Positions 32,243 to 42,979 of a DNA stretch of 64,000 nt are shown piece after piece. The position numbers and the translations under genes were made by a program. Under the pieces are notes generated by a model. That model worked only from the letters and a program-made list of their open reading frames with translations. It did no database searches and was not told the origin of the DNA. The stretch is from Vandiemenella viatica (lineage: Eukaryota; Arthropoda; Insecta; Orthoptera; Morabidae), in the NCBI GenBank assembly GCA_031002005.1, contig JARYHS010009186.1, positions 257,577,199-257,641,198 of the forward strand, given 5' to 3'. Every line of letters begins with the position of its first letter. The stretch's first letter is position 1.

Positions 32243-32556
32243 GAAATGAAATCTTCACGAGTGTACCGCCGGATAGTGTTTTGAAAACACTAACTTCCTC
32301 AGCCCACAAAACACCTGTAGCCCCACCCATTCACTGCCAGGCGCGGGGGTCGGAGAGAGCCATTGGCCTATATAAGGAGGTGCGGCACCTGGGCTGTCTC
32401 AGTATCCGACGGTCAGCCGACCTGTGCAGACGTCTCGACACCTGATGAAGACGACGGAGCTAGTCGTCGAAATATCGTGTTTTCAAAACACTATCCGGCG
32501 GTTCACCCGTGAAGACTTCATTTCAAGCATACTCCGGGAAAGTCTCCGTTCTTACA
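32243..32556 (+). mobile_element. Short Penelope-type element (family B), second copy
   Basis: Inverted arms (taccgccggatagtgttttg at 32267; caaaacactatccggcggtt on the right) enclose a centre shared with the 8312-8803 copy (gcgcgggggtcggagagagc, cctatataaggaggtg, gacggtcagccgacctgtgc). The left arm is cut back just before the ribozyme copy. The right side carries a complete hammerhead ribozyme. It shares the right end with the first copy (gaaagtctccgttcttac). There is no ORF. Confidence 0.75.
32437..32481 (+). ncRNA. Hammerhead ribozyme, type I with minimal stem III
   Basis: Stem I is GACAC (32437-32441) with GTGTT (32477-32481). The core CTGATGA is 32442-32448, then one unpaired A. Stem II is GACGAC (32450-32455), loop GGAGCTA, GTCGTC (32463-32468), all Watson-Crick. 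GAAA is 32469-32472, then TATC with cleavage after C32476. Differences from the copy at 8684 fall in stem II (GATGAC versus GACGAC, both pairing) and the loop, so the fold is preserved. Confidence 0.88.
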
Positions 32557-33186
32557 ACTTCATCTATTGATTAAAATATGTTTTATATAGTTTTGAGGAG
32601 ACTAAAGTTTAATGTTTTTCAGTAAATACAAAAAAAAGTTTAAAAAATTTAAATCTCCATTATTAAAAAATCTGAAAGCAGATATGATTTCAGCACACTG
32701 ATTTCCATAAGAATCATAGCAAATATCTCCAACTTTTCTTTTCTTTTTGTGGAACAGTATATTTGACAAACATTAGAGCCTCAGATTTTATTCGGGAAGT
32801 TCCCGGTCCTAATCTTGATCTCTTTTGAAATATTTACACTATTTTAAGTTGAAATAAAAATCGGAAATGTTAGCTTTGTGAGTGTTCGTCTAAATTTCCC
32901 GAAGAAAAGAATAAGTTCCAAGACACTTGGGGAAAATTATACTCAGCATTTGATTTGTACAATAAACTTAATTTTATTATTAATTTGTCGCAATATTCAC
33001 TTTTTAAACAAATTGATTGCATTCGACCACAGACATTTTGGCTTGTCATACATACTTGGACCTTTCTACAGAACCAATATTGTTCATGCCCTGTATCAAA
33101 ATGACAAAAGCTCGAAGAATGCATTGTTATGTGTCTTCCCGTAGAAATATATATTATTCTCATCAGTATGGAGATTCATTCTTTTT

Positions 33187-34720
33187 TTTTCTGTCACCAT
33201 TCTATCGACTGGTTTGATGCAGTCCTCCATCCCTCCGTATGTTGCGCTAACCGCTTAATCTCAACATACCCCTTACAATCCACGTTCTCAATTATCTGCT
33301 TTCTATATTCTAATATCCGCCATCCTCTACAATTCTTACCTTCGACTGTTATTTCCACTAAAAAATTAGACAATCCCGCAAGTTTCAAAATCTGACCTAC
33401 CATCCTGTCTCTTCTTTCTGTTAGAATCTTCCGCAAACATCTTTCCTCAGCCATCATTTCCAAAACACGCTCATTTTGTACTTTATGTGCCCAATTTTGA
33501 GCATCCTTCTATATCACCACATTTCAAATGCTTCAATTTTTTCTCTCTCTGGTATTCCTAAAGTCCATGTTTCGCAACCATAAAGTGGTGAGATCCACAC
33601 ATAGAGTTTAAAAAAGTTGTTTCTGAGTCTTAGAGCTATATTTGAAACTAAAAGATTTCTCGTTTTTATGAAGGCTCTTTTTGCTAGTGCTATTCTGCTA
33701 TTAATATCATTCCACCATCGGCCATCAACTGTACTTTTACTTATCAAGTAAGCAGAATTCATTTACTTCTCCTAACGCATCCTTTCATAATTAATCTACT
33801 GTTATTGCTATAATTTCTGATACATTTTGTCTTGCTTTATAGTCTAAAATCTTCCTTCAGTATTATATTCATGCCATTCAAAAATCCTCAGTCTGTTCTG
33901 CTAACAGGATAATCAGCAAATCGAAGCATACTGATTTTTTCTCCTTGAACACTTAATGCCACATTCAAGTTTTCTTTTACTTCGTTTAGTACTTCCCTAC
34001 ATACAATATGAATTTTAATGGGGATATACTACATCCTTGTCTCACATACTTTTCAACTGACGCATGTCTCTCGTGATTCTTTTTTTTTTTTTTTTTTTTT
34101 TTTTTGGCCACTTGATTTTTATATAGATAACAAAGTATTTTTCGACATTTCACACAACATCTTTAAAATTTTGAACATATTGTCCCACCTATCATTATCA
34201 AAAACTGTTTCTAAATCAACGAACGCCATAAACGTATCTTTGTTTTTCTCGATACGTCCTTCAAGTATTAATCTCAAGGCCAGAATAATTCTCTTGCATC
34301 GCTGTTTTTCCTAAACCCAAACTGAGCTTCAGCTACCATCCCTTCTACTACCCTTTCAATTCTTCTGTTATTATTCTGGTCAGTAATTTTAAAGCATGTG
34401 ATGTTAGACTTGTCAGCTTCTTCTTTCTTCAGAAATGTGAAGATCATAACTTAAAATCCGTTGAAGTCTCTCCGTTTTATAACTTTTTGTTATCAGTTTT
34501 AATAATCTTTTTATTCCTTCTTCTTCTAGGTATTTCAGAAGTTCAGCAGGAATCTCATCAATTCCAACTGCCTTATTAGATTTTAAATAAATTCAAATTC
34601 AACAGGTCCAATAAGATCTATGAAAAAGCCTTGTAGATATTATACATGTTCGCGTGTTTCATCGATTCTTTGCATGACGTCTTCAGCCCGGGAAATTCAA
34701 ATTTTGGTGAAAGAACCCCC
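33187..34720 (-). pseudogene. LINE family C reverse transcriptase relic
   Basis: The minus strand reads STVDGRWWNDINSRIALAKR, AFIKTRNLLVSNIALRLRNN, LYVWISPLYGCETWTLGIPE, REKIEAFEMW, then ERCLRKILTERRDRMVGQIL and YVEIKRLAQHTEGWRTASNQ. This is the C-terminal half of a widespread insect LINE (Y-G-x-E-T-W-T, E-A-F-E-M-W). The upstream palm is more decayed, toward 34700. The 3' end near 33187 is an A-rich tail on that strand. A 25-bp T-run at 34080-34105 is a later slippage or insertion. Confidence 0.75.
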
Positions 34721-34729
34721 TCCCCTTTT

Positions 34730-35480
34730 TGCAATCAGATGTGTCATTTGGTCACGTGAAATAAATTTCTGAATATGAGATTTATAATAGTGCAACTTCC
34801 GGTTACCAGATATAAATATCTGGCCACGTGCTACTAAATGGAGGTCATCTTAAATCTTTACTATGTTAACAGATTGCGGACGCATACGTGTTAAAATAAT
34901 TAGGGCAGGTTCATACATGGTGGGCAGGCGTCTACAGAAAATAATGCAGCTCTTCAAGTTTTAAAGGAATGTTAAGAGTGTCTCATGCTGACAGACACTA
35001 TGTCACGAATTTTAATTATTATTTTATATTAGTTATCCTAGCCTCTCTATATAATTGAATGGAGTTAACGTTCTTAGACGTTCATAGGAATAAAGACTGT
35101 CTCAATATTGTATTTTAATTCAGTCGTTTTCAAAAACTGGTTCGACGAATTTTAATTCGTTCCCTTCACTGTAATATTTATTTATTCCTACAAAAATATA
35201 TGTTATGAAATAGAATTGAAAAGAGTAAACTGATAAATTATAAAATAATATCTGATTTTTTTCATCCATCACTGGACGAATAAAATTACATTTTCAGCAA
35301 CACAAATGCCATTACAAATAGATGTCCTTTACAAAGTTATTCTTCGTAGGTATACGTAGAGGCAGGCATCGGAAATCTTTTATATTGTAGCAGACATTCT
35401 TCCGAATAATTTTCTGGAACGATCCTTTCACGTATTTAACCGCATCATTTTAATTGGGCATTGCATTTAGAATGGTATAT
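34730..35480. other. No gene recognised
   Basis: AT-rich sequence between two LINE copies. I see no protein motif or repeat boundary. Confidence 0.45.
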
Positions 35481-35484
35481 GGCC

Positions 35485-36715
35485 AACTAGTTCATGCGAA
35501 TCTTAGTTAGTAGATTATATACAATATATTTCTGATGAAATTGACAGGGGAGGTCACGTTGATAGTGTTGCACTAGATCTTTCAAAGGACTCTGACAGAG
35601 TGAGCTGTAAATTGGTGCTAAATAAGGTAAAAAATTTTGGAGTTGATAAAAAGATGATTTCCTGGGTAGAAGAATTCCTAACTGGAAGAAAGCAAAAAGT
35701 TAGGCTAGGAAATGCAGTATCAAAAGAAATAGGAATGAACATGGGAGTACCATAGGGTAGTGTATAGGCGCCATTGCTATTTCTTATTCTAATGAATGAT
35801 TATGTTAATGGTATACTGTCAGGAGTTAGATTATTTGCAGATGACATAATGTTTTATAAATGGATCAAAACAATATAAGTCTATAGACAGCTGCAGGGTG
35901 ATGTAGATAGGATAAATGGGTGAGTCAACATGGGATGAAGATAAATGCAAGGAAGAGCCAGCTTATTAGGTACACAGATAAAAAGCTAAAGGTGCATTAT
36001 AATTATAAAGTGGTGAAGGAGCTACATATTGAAGTCATGAAATATAAATACTTCAGCATAACATCTGATAGCAGACTTAACTGGACAGGACACATTGGAC
36101 AGGTAGTAGCGAATCCTTCACCTGTTGGAAAGAGTGATGAGGGATGCACTAGGGAAGTAAAGGAATTGAGGTGCAAAACTTTGATCAGACCACTGCTGGA
36201 ATATGGTGGTGTAGTATGGGACCCACATTTTGGGTATCAAATACAGGAGTCGGAGGGAGTGCAGAGAAGGGCTGCCAGATTTATCTTTTGAAATTGTCGC
36301 AAAACGCAATCGGTAATTAATATGACAAAGGAGCTAGAGTGGGATTCATTGGAAGATAGAAGGAGGGTGAAGAGAGTCATGGGATTATACAAAGCCTATA
36401 TTGGTGATGAATCATGGAAAGATATTGGTGGGAAAATTAAGAAAGGTGCATGGAAGGGTAAATAGATTATGACCACAAGTTGGCACTTGATTTCAGGCAT
36501 ACGGGTGTAGGGAAATTTTCTTTCGTAGGAAAGGGTGTAAGGGATTGGAATAAATTGCCAAGAGAATTAATGATTAATTTACCTAAAATAATGAAAATTT
36601 TAAAGTTAAAAATAGTTGAGGGCAAAAGTAGGTTGAAAGAGGAAAGGAGAAAGACGGGTCGGGTGTGTAGGGAGATTGCCTCCGGAGCATGCGTTCCATC
36701 GCAATTTTATCAATT
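35485..36715 (+). mobile_element. LINE family A, second long copy (decayed)
   Basis: Parallels 27050-28245: [103 protein letters not shown]. It has several stops and shifts. It ends with the family tail at 36660-36705 (ggagattgcctccggagcat). Confidence 0.85.
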
Positions 36716-36839
36716 ATTATTATTATATATGTTACATCTGTATTGTTCTGATATATTCCATCGTGTCAGCTATCTAACTGCTGGTTCATTAACTCCACAG
36801 AAATACAGAATACAGAGATATAGAATAGGTTAATAATGT

Positions 36840-37220
36840 TGTCCAATCGCATTACACATACAGCTGTCTTTCCGGGAATTAACACACCACCTTTTGTCTT
36901 GAATCCCCACGCATCCAAGAAGAGAGTTATCTTGTTTATCAGCGTTTATGAGTTGTGAGCTTAACTGTTGTATCTTCACAACAGCAATGAGGGATCATGT
37001 ATTAGGCAATATGATCGTACAGTATTAGACAGTAAGCAGACGTGTTGGAAAGGAAACTCTCACATTTCTCAAATTTCACACGAATATCTTTGGGACCCGT
37101 CTTAACTGTGTCATTTTGTCGTGTACAGTCAATAACGGCCAGAGGTGCAGATGCGACAAATCCATCTCGATTTAATAGAGATTCATTGTTCCTAGTACGT
37201 TATGACTGGTTACTAACCGA
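36840..37220 (-). pseudogene. Degraded coding segment, possibly part of the Polinton-type relic
   Basis: The minus strand at about 37140-37030 reads LAVIDCTRQNDTVKTGPKDI, then RVKFEKCESF and SAYCLILYD. The wording resembles a conserved uncharacterised protein found beside the type-B polymerase in Polinton/Maverick-type elements. It lies on the same strand, just downstream of the polymerase relic. Recognition is weak and only this short block is readable. Confidence 0.4.
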
Positions 37221-37474
37221 TCACCCCATATGCGAGACTCCATACAAATACTAGTGCAGTGACTGAAAAGAAACTGATTGGTGATCCGAGTTAGTAGCGC
37301 GTGTGAGAAGGGCATAACATGGATAAACGTTATATATATTCGCCATTCGCAAATATTTTTATACAACCACTCAGTCATTGAGTTACTGAATTCGGCCTAC
37401 ATTGTAGAGTTACAATCCTATCGGTGTAATTATAGCGTTTATCATAGTTTTTAGACATACCAACCTGTGATATC

Positions 37475-37875
37475 CCATGATAAAGGAGCTGGAATGGGAT
37501 TCATTGCAAGACAGGAGGAGAATGAGGAGGGTCATGGGAGTGTACAGGGCATATACTGGCGATGAGGCATGGAAAGATATTGCAATAGGTATGAAAAGTA
37601 GTGCATGGAAGGGAAAAGATGACCATGACCACAAGCTGGCACTCGATTTCAGGCACAAGGGTGTGGGAAGATTCTCTTTTTTAGGTAAGGGTGTCAGGGA
37701 TTGGAATTAGTTACTAAGAGAAATGATGAATAATTTACCGAAAACTTTGAAAGAATTTAAAGATAAAATTTGTAGAGGGCAAATGTAGGTAGGTGCAGGA
37801 TAGGGGGAGGATGGGTGTGTAGGGAAATTGCCACCGGAGCCTGTGCTCCATTGCAATTAAATTAAATTAAATTGA
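37475..37875 (+). mobile_element. LINE family A, young 3' fragment
   Basis: Nearly identical to 27897-28245 ([40 protein letters not shown]). It ends with the same 3' hairpin and caattaaattaaatt. A short 5' truncation product, placed within the type-B polymerase relic. Confidence 0.9.
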
Positions 37876-37879
37876 CAGT

Positions 37880-39530
37880 TTTGATGTTGTAAGGTCAGAT
37901 TGAAAGCGATGTTGCACATGAGATTTACGTGGTGCTCCATCTAAACAATCGACATAATCACAGATAGTAAGTTTTATGGCAGACCCTCTGCCCGTCTTGA
38001 GTTCGGGCTTGACTCTATACATTTTTTATCTTATACCCGCAAACTCTACAACCAAGGAACCATTCGCTTCATCCTTCATAACCCCAAAAACCCGTTTTAG
38101 AGTACTATCCTAAAATAATTGTTCGGTTTATAAGCGAAAATGATGAAATCCTCCCACTTGTGTTTAGGTACTTTATATGGATCACAGCTGTTCCCCAAAT
38201 AGATGAAGTTATCTGTGTCCATATAATCCATTTCCAGGCGTTTAAATTGATGAATGGCGAATTTGTGGTGAAATCAATGTATCTGCAGTTTAAACAGATC
38301 GAGAATGAATATTTCTACGTAGATAGGCATGTTGTTAAGTATTGTCACTTTCGATGACTCCAGGACAACAAAGCTATTCTCGAAAATAATTATTCATTAG
38401 AAGTGAGGTGACGCTACATGTTTTCGGGCGCCGCGACGGCCCACCCAGCTAGTGCACAATTACATGTTACGCTGTTTGCGACCGTTTTCCATTGGTTTGC
38501 CGCGAATCTCTCCCAAAATCTGATTTCCTGTAACGGCAAGAACATGTTTTGAGAGTGATGTGTTCTCTGAATCACAAGTACTCATTGAAAGATATGAGGC
38601 GGTGTTTTTCATCCATTAATACAACTAAGTCTCTACACTGGAGAACTCAGTAATGGTGATCATACCAATATTTATGCGCCAGTGTAGTCACCAGGGTCAG
38701 GAAAAAAGTCTAGACCTGACTGTAGGTCCGCTAGAATGTTGTATTTATCCTGATGAACCCTACAGTCTACCTCTAAAATGAAATATCTAGGTTAGTCGAC
38801 TGTGGCGTTCATGAATAATCTGCTAGCAGCAAATACTCTGACATGACCCAGACATACAAATTGTTTGCATCAAAATAAATGATGATATTTTCGGACGCTT
38901 TATGGCTGTACTCCGTTATTTACCCGTTATTGCCTTGGCGTACCTATAGATGACACAAATACCACCATGAGTTCCACGTTCGAAAAAGAACATGTTGACA
39001 TTTTTTAGAATGTCCAGTTCTACAAATGTTTTCTTTAACATAGCCTGTAACTAAATAAATCGGACTGTGCAATGGTAGGAGTTTAGGGCATATTTCCCCA
39101 AATATACTTCCCTCAATTTCTCAGATATGCAAGTAACCGCATATCTGTCTCCATGTACAGATTGCACCAAAAGTTAGGCTCTGGAAAACCCACTACACTT
39201 GTGTTGAGTTTTCGTTATCATCATCCGAAATTTCAGACTCCGACAACGAATTATAAAAGTTTGATTTTGAAGGGTCCGTGGCCTCGGAGAGATTATCGCT
39301 CGAATACATGTATTCGTAAGGGAAAACTCTTTAATGTTTAATTAATTGAAACTTTTCAGTATAGATAAAATGAATACGTCCTCAAGCGTGCCAGCCAGAT
39401 TATCTAACGACAACAACTTGAAACTGTATGAAACCAGCAAGCGCAATATGACTGAAGTATCGCTAATCTTTTTAAAAAACGAAATGTAACGTTCTCTGTC
39501 GAGGGGAATTACATTCATCCCTTCTTAAGC
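37880..39530 (-). pseudogene. Protein-primed type-B DNA polymerase relic (Polinton/Maverick-type), C-terminal part
   Basis: Minus-strand pieces in the correct order: NVIPLDRERYISFFKKIS and LVSYSFKLLSLDNLAGTL (39510-39390), EFSLTNTCI and SDNLSEATDPSKSNFYNSLS (39330-39230), VELDILKNVNMFFFERGTHG (39020-38960), IIYFDANNLYVWVMSEYL (38885-38830, the D-x-x-x-L-Y palm motif), DYMDTDNFIYLGN (38230-38195, catalytic D-T-D), and MKDEANGSLVVEFAGIR (38095-38045). Stops and frameshifts are numerous. Such polymerases belong to large self-synthesising DNA transposons related to adintoviruses. The N-terminal part lies at 42180-42800 beyond a LINE insertion. Confidence 0.8.
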
Positions 39531-39889
39531 CCTAAAAATGAGATGTGCAACATACCAAGAAAATTTTTGGCAAAAGACACATATGTAATTTTGATTTTTT
39601 TTTCTGTAAACTAGCTGATAAATACCACTTCGCTCGTATTTTTTCAAGAATTTGGAAAGTTTTTATATTTTTGCATGTAACCTTAAATATTTCCAGAGCA
39701 AAAAGTAGCCTATGTTACTCCCTGACAAATGAGAAACCCGCCAGTGGAAGTCACGTAAAAATCGGTTTATATACTAAATTTGTTGTATATAAATTATTTA
39801 TATTTGTTAATAGCTGAAAAAAGATGTCCAATTCTTGAGAATTATTCAAGAACGTTCTAGAACATTTTAGTACAATCAAGAACATTAAC

Positions 39890-42171
39890 TAGAGCGACAG
39901 TTAAAAAGAATATTCTTACAGTATTTAGAAAATAGTATATCCAGGGCTGGAACGAAACATGCGAAATGCTATATGATAATTTCCAATAGAATGGGCGTAC
40001 AGAAATAGGCGACGAATTGCTTAAGAATCTGGGCAGCGTCCGTAAACTCAAATGGAATGCATAGAGCAAAACTTGAATTTCAAGAAGTCTCCTAAAAAGC
40101 TAGACGGAACCCCACAAATCCCTCCAGAAAAGCATCAGGTTACTCCAGACCAAATAACAAGCCGATTTGCCAATCTGTCTAGAGTGAGCGCCGATAAAGA
40201 TCTTATTCGGAAACTGAAAAAACAATTGTCCCATCTGAAAAGAATGTACTTTGCCCCGACAAATCTCTCAACCCCCGTCATCGATATAGAGGTGCCAAGT
40301 GCCATCGAACAATTGAGGAATGCGTAGGCGCCAGGGTTTCACGAAGTTCACCCGGAGTTCCTCACCCACTGTGAAGAAAATACCAAAAATTTGTTGTTCC
40401 ACTTGTTTACAAACATACAACAGACAAGCGTCATCCTTCCAGAATTCAAACGGACAAAGGTCATAACCTTTCTCTCGCACGGAAAAAGGCCTCATTTTCA
40501 ATAGAATTTGAGACATATTTCGCTCCTAAGTACCACTTAGAACCTATTTGAAAGGATCATCTACAATAGAATCAGCTCAATTATTATCGAAAACCCCCAG
40601 GTTGAACAGGAAGGTTTTAGACCTGCAAGAAATTATGAAGATCAGGTCTTAGCCTTGGCAACCCATATAGAAGCAGGATTCCAGGTACGATTGAAGACTG
40701 GTGAATCATTTATTGACCTTATCGCCTTCGATACAGTGTGCCGAGAGGGCGTGGTGAACAAATTGCTGAACATTTCGAAGTGCAAAAAAATCATTAATCT
40801 GAGCAATACTATGCTAGCTAACCGAAATTTTCAGGTTGTCTCAGATTATAAGATGAGCAAAGCAAGATGAGTAAATATCGGTCTTCTCCAAGTCTCAGTT
40901 CCTGTCTCACTTCTTTTGAATGTATATATATCCAACATTCCTCAAACAGAATCCGGAAAATTCTCCTATGCTCACGATTGGGCCCTAGTACAACAATCCC
41001 ATAACCTTCAGCGAATTGAAAATAGTTAAAAGCGGACCTCGAAATCCTGAGCACCTATTTTAAGAAATGGCATCTCGTACCCAGTTCCAGCAAAACGGAA
41101 ACTATTGTGTTCCGTCTTAACAGTTGGGTGGCGAATCTCTCGCTTGACTTTCTTATTGATGGCACTCTCCTCCGACACAACTCCTTTTCAAAGGATTTGG
41201 GCGTCATAATGGATTGCATCTTATCGTACAATAAATATCTGACCAACCTTGCAGCAAAACTAAGAACTAAAAATAATATTTTGCAGAAGTTAACTGGCAC
41301 CTCCAGGAGAGCATTCACCTCCACACTTCGTACCTCAGCATTGAGTTTTGTGTATTGCGCAGCTGAGTACTGCTCATCTGTCAGGACGAATAGCAACTAC
41401 ACCAAAAAGATCGACATAGTTTTGAACCAGACAATGCGGATAATTGGTGGATGTATCAAGTCCACTTAACTGTACTGGCTGCCCGTTTTAAGTAACACCG
41501 AACCACTTACGATAAGACGACGTAATGGCCGAATTGCCTAATATTATATCATCTGTTATAACTTAGACCTCCTAATCCATGATAACGTGGAAACCCAATT
41601 TCAGAGACTTAAATCGAGAAATCCAAACGTAAAAACTTCAAAACAACTAATACCCAACAACTTTAACGGGAGAGAAGCGTGGAGATCGGAGGGATAGCCT
41701 CAGTATGATCAAAAAGTCAGTCGCCGTTTGATAATCAACAGGCACTACAGGGTCTGGACCTCCATCGCGAGACCTGGCTAGCTCTCGGTGGTGTGGTTGG
41801 TGTTTTAGGGCGCGTCGACAGCGAGATCATTAGCGGGCTAACTCTCAACAGAATCAGGTCTGGCCATGGTAGGTCTCCTTCATTTCTTCACACAAGGGAA
41901 TCAGTGATTCACCGAAATGCGAGTGTGGTGAGGAAGAACAAATCATTGACCTTTGATTGCCCACTTAGAGCCCTCCAGGGACCACCGAAAGACTTCATAG
42001 GCATTCAAAATGAAGCATTATATTGGCCGCGTTATGTCGACTTTGAATTCTGACTATAATTTTAACATCGACTTGTAAATGTAAATTTTTATTAGTGTGA
42101 ATGTACTAATATGACTATATGTAATATATAATTGATTATGTACTCTGTCCATACGTTAAATAAATAAACCA
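39890..42171 (+). mobile_element. Jockey-type LINE, decayed, inserted in the polymerase relic
   Basis: A reverse transcriptase spread over frames: EQEGFRPARNYEDQVLALAT, HIEAGFQVRLKTGESFIDLI, SVPVSLLLNVYISNIPQTES, FSYAHDWALVQQ in place of F-x-Y-A-D-D, KADLEILSTYFKKWHLVPSS, NSFSKDLGVIMDCILSYNKY and SFVYCAAEYCSSVRTNSNYT. It ends in ttaaataaataaacc near 42171, a TAAA-type tail. Motif C is mutated (AHD) and stops are frequent, so it is dead. It is unrelated in sequence to families A and C. Confidence 0.82.
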
Positions 42172-42179
42172 TGGCTGTA

Positions 42180-42800
42180 ATAAATTATGCATCCTCATCA
42201 GCTGTCATATAAATTATAACTAGAAATTACAGCTTGTAAATTTCACCAGATTTTTAGGCCAATGTTGGTCTCTAAGAAATGTCTTAGTGTATTTCCCTGA
42301 TTATGAATTTAATTGCTTCAACTTATAGACGAATGCCCAAACGACCTCAGAAAAAGGGGTCTATTCCTGTGCTGCAGTGATGTGAGAGGCGTTGGTTTGG
42401 GTCTGTATCAATGTAAGGGTTTCGCTATATATTCAAAACCCGCATAAACGATGAAAGTTGCACAAAATCCTTACAGTTTAAGTTTTTATCTTCATCACTA
42501 TGTGGTTTTACTCTCGAACAATCTCGCTCATAGCGGTCCAAGAGATCTTCACAGTCAAAACACTGCAGACATATTTTACAAACGTGTATATAATTTCGGT
42601 ATGAATACAATGAAGATCTTAATAGCCGTGACTTCTCGGTGATCCTGCAGTAATGAAATTTATCATCCTCTATTATCAGTAACACGCAAATATGCACGGT
42701 AATATCACTCCAGATGGTTAGTGGTCTCTTTGGAAGCTTTATATAGGTGGCAGCGATTCCAGCCACAGGTAGTCCTTTGAAGAGAGCCGCAAAATGCTGG
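42180..42800 (-). pseudogene. Type-B DNA polymerase relic, N-terminal part
   Basis: The frame from 42766 reads KLPKRPLTIWSDITVHICVL, then DDKFHYCRITEKSRLL, HVCKICLQCFDCEDLLDRYE and RDCSR, a C-x-x-C finger that precedes the exonuclease domain. In a shifted frame at 42448-42427 it reads VYAGFEYIAKP, the Exo I site, where Gly replaces the first catalytic Asp. The order and strand match the polymerase part at 37880-39530; the jockey-type LINE separates them. Confidence 0.72.
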
Positions 42801-42979
42801 CTGGAACGTCAGGTTTCAATAAACTGATGCGGTTCCTCCCAGACAATCAAGACAACAACGTTAATATGGCATTTGATTTTATCCGCGATTTGATGGAAAA
42901 GCCCGAAAACAATGTATGTGTTTCTGCCAACTTTTTCCAAGTCACAGACATTGATTGGATAACTTAGATATTACCTTTC

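Noticed and set aside
42791..42970. Plus-strand open stretch that reads like coding sequence
   Set aside because: Short, no family match, and it overlaps the upstream edge of the minus-strand polymerase relic; could be chance.
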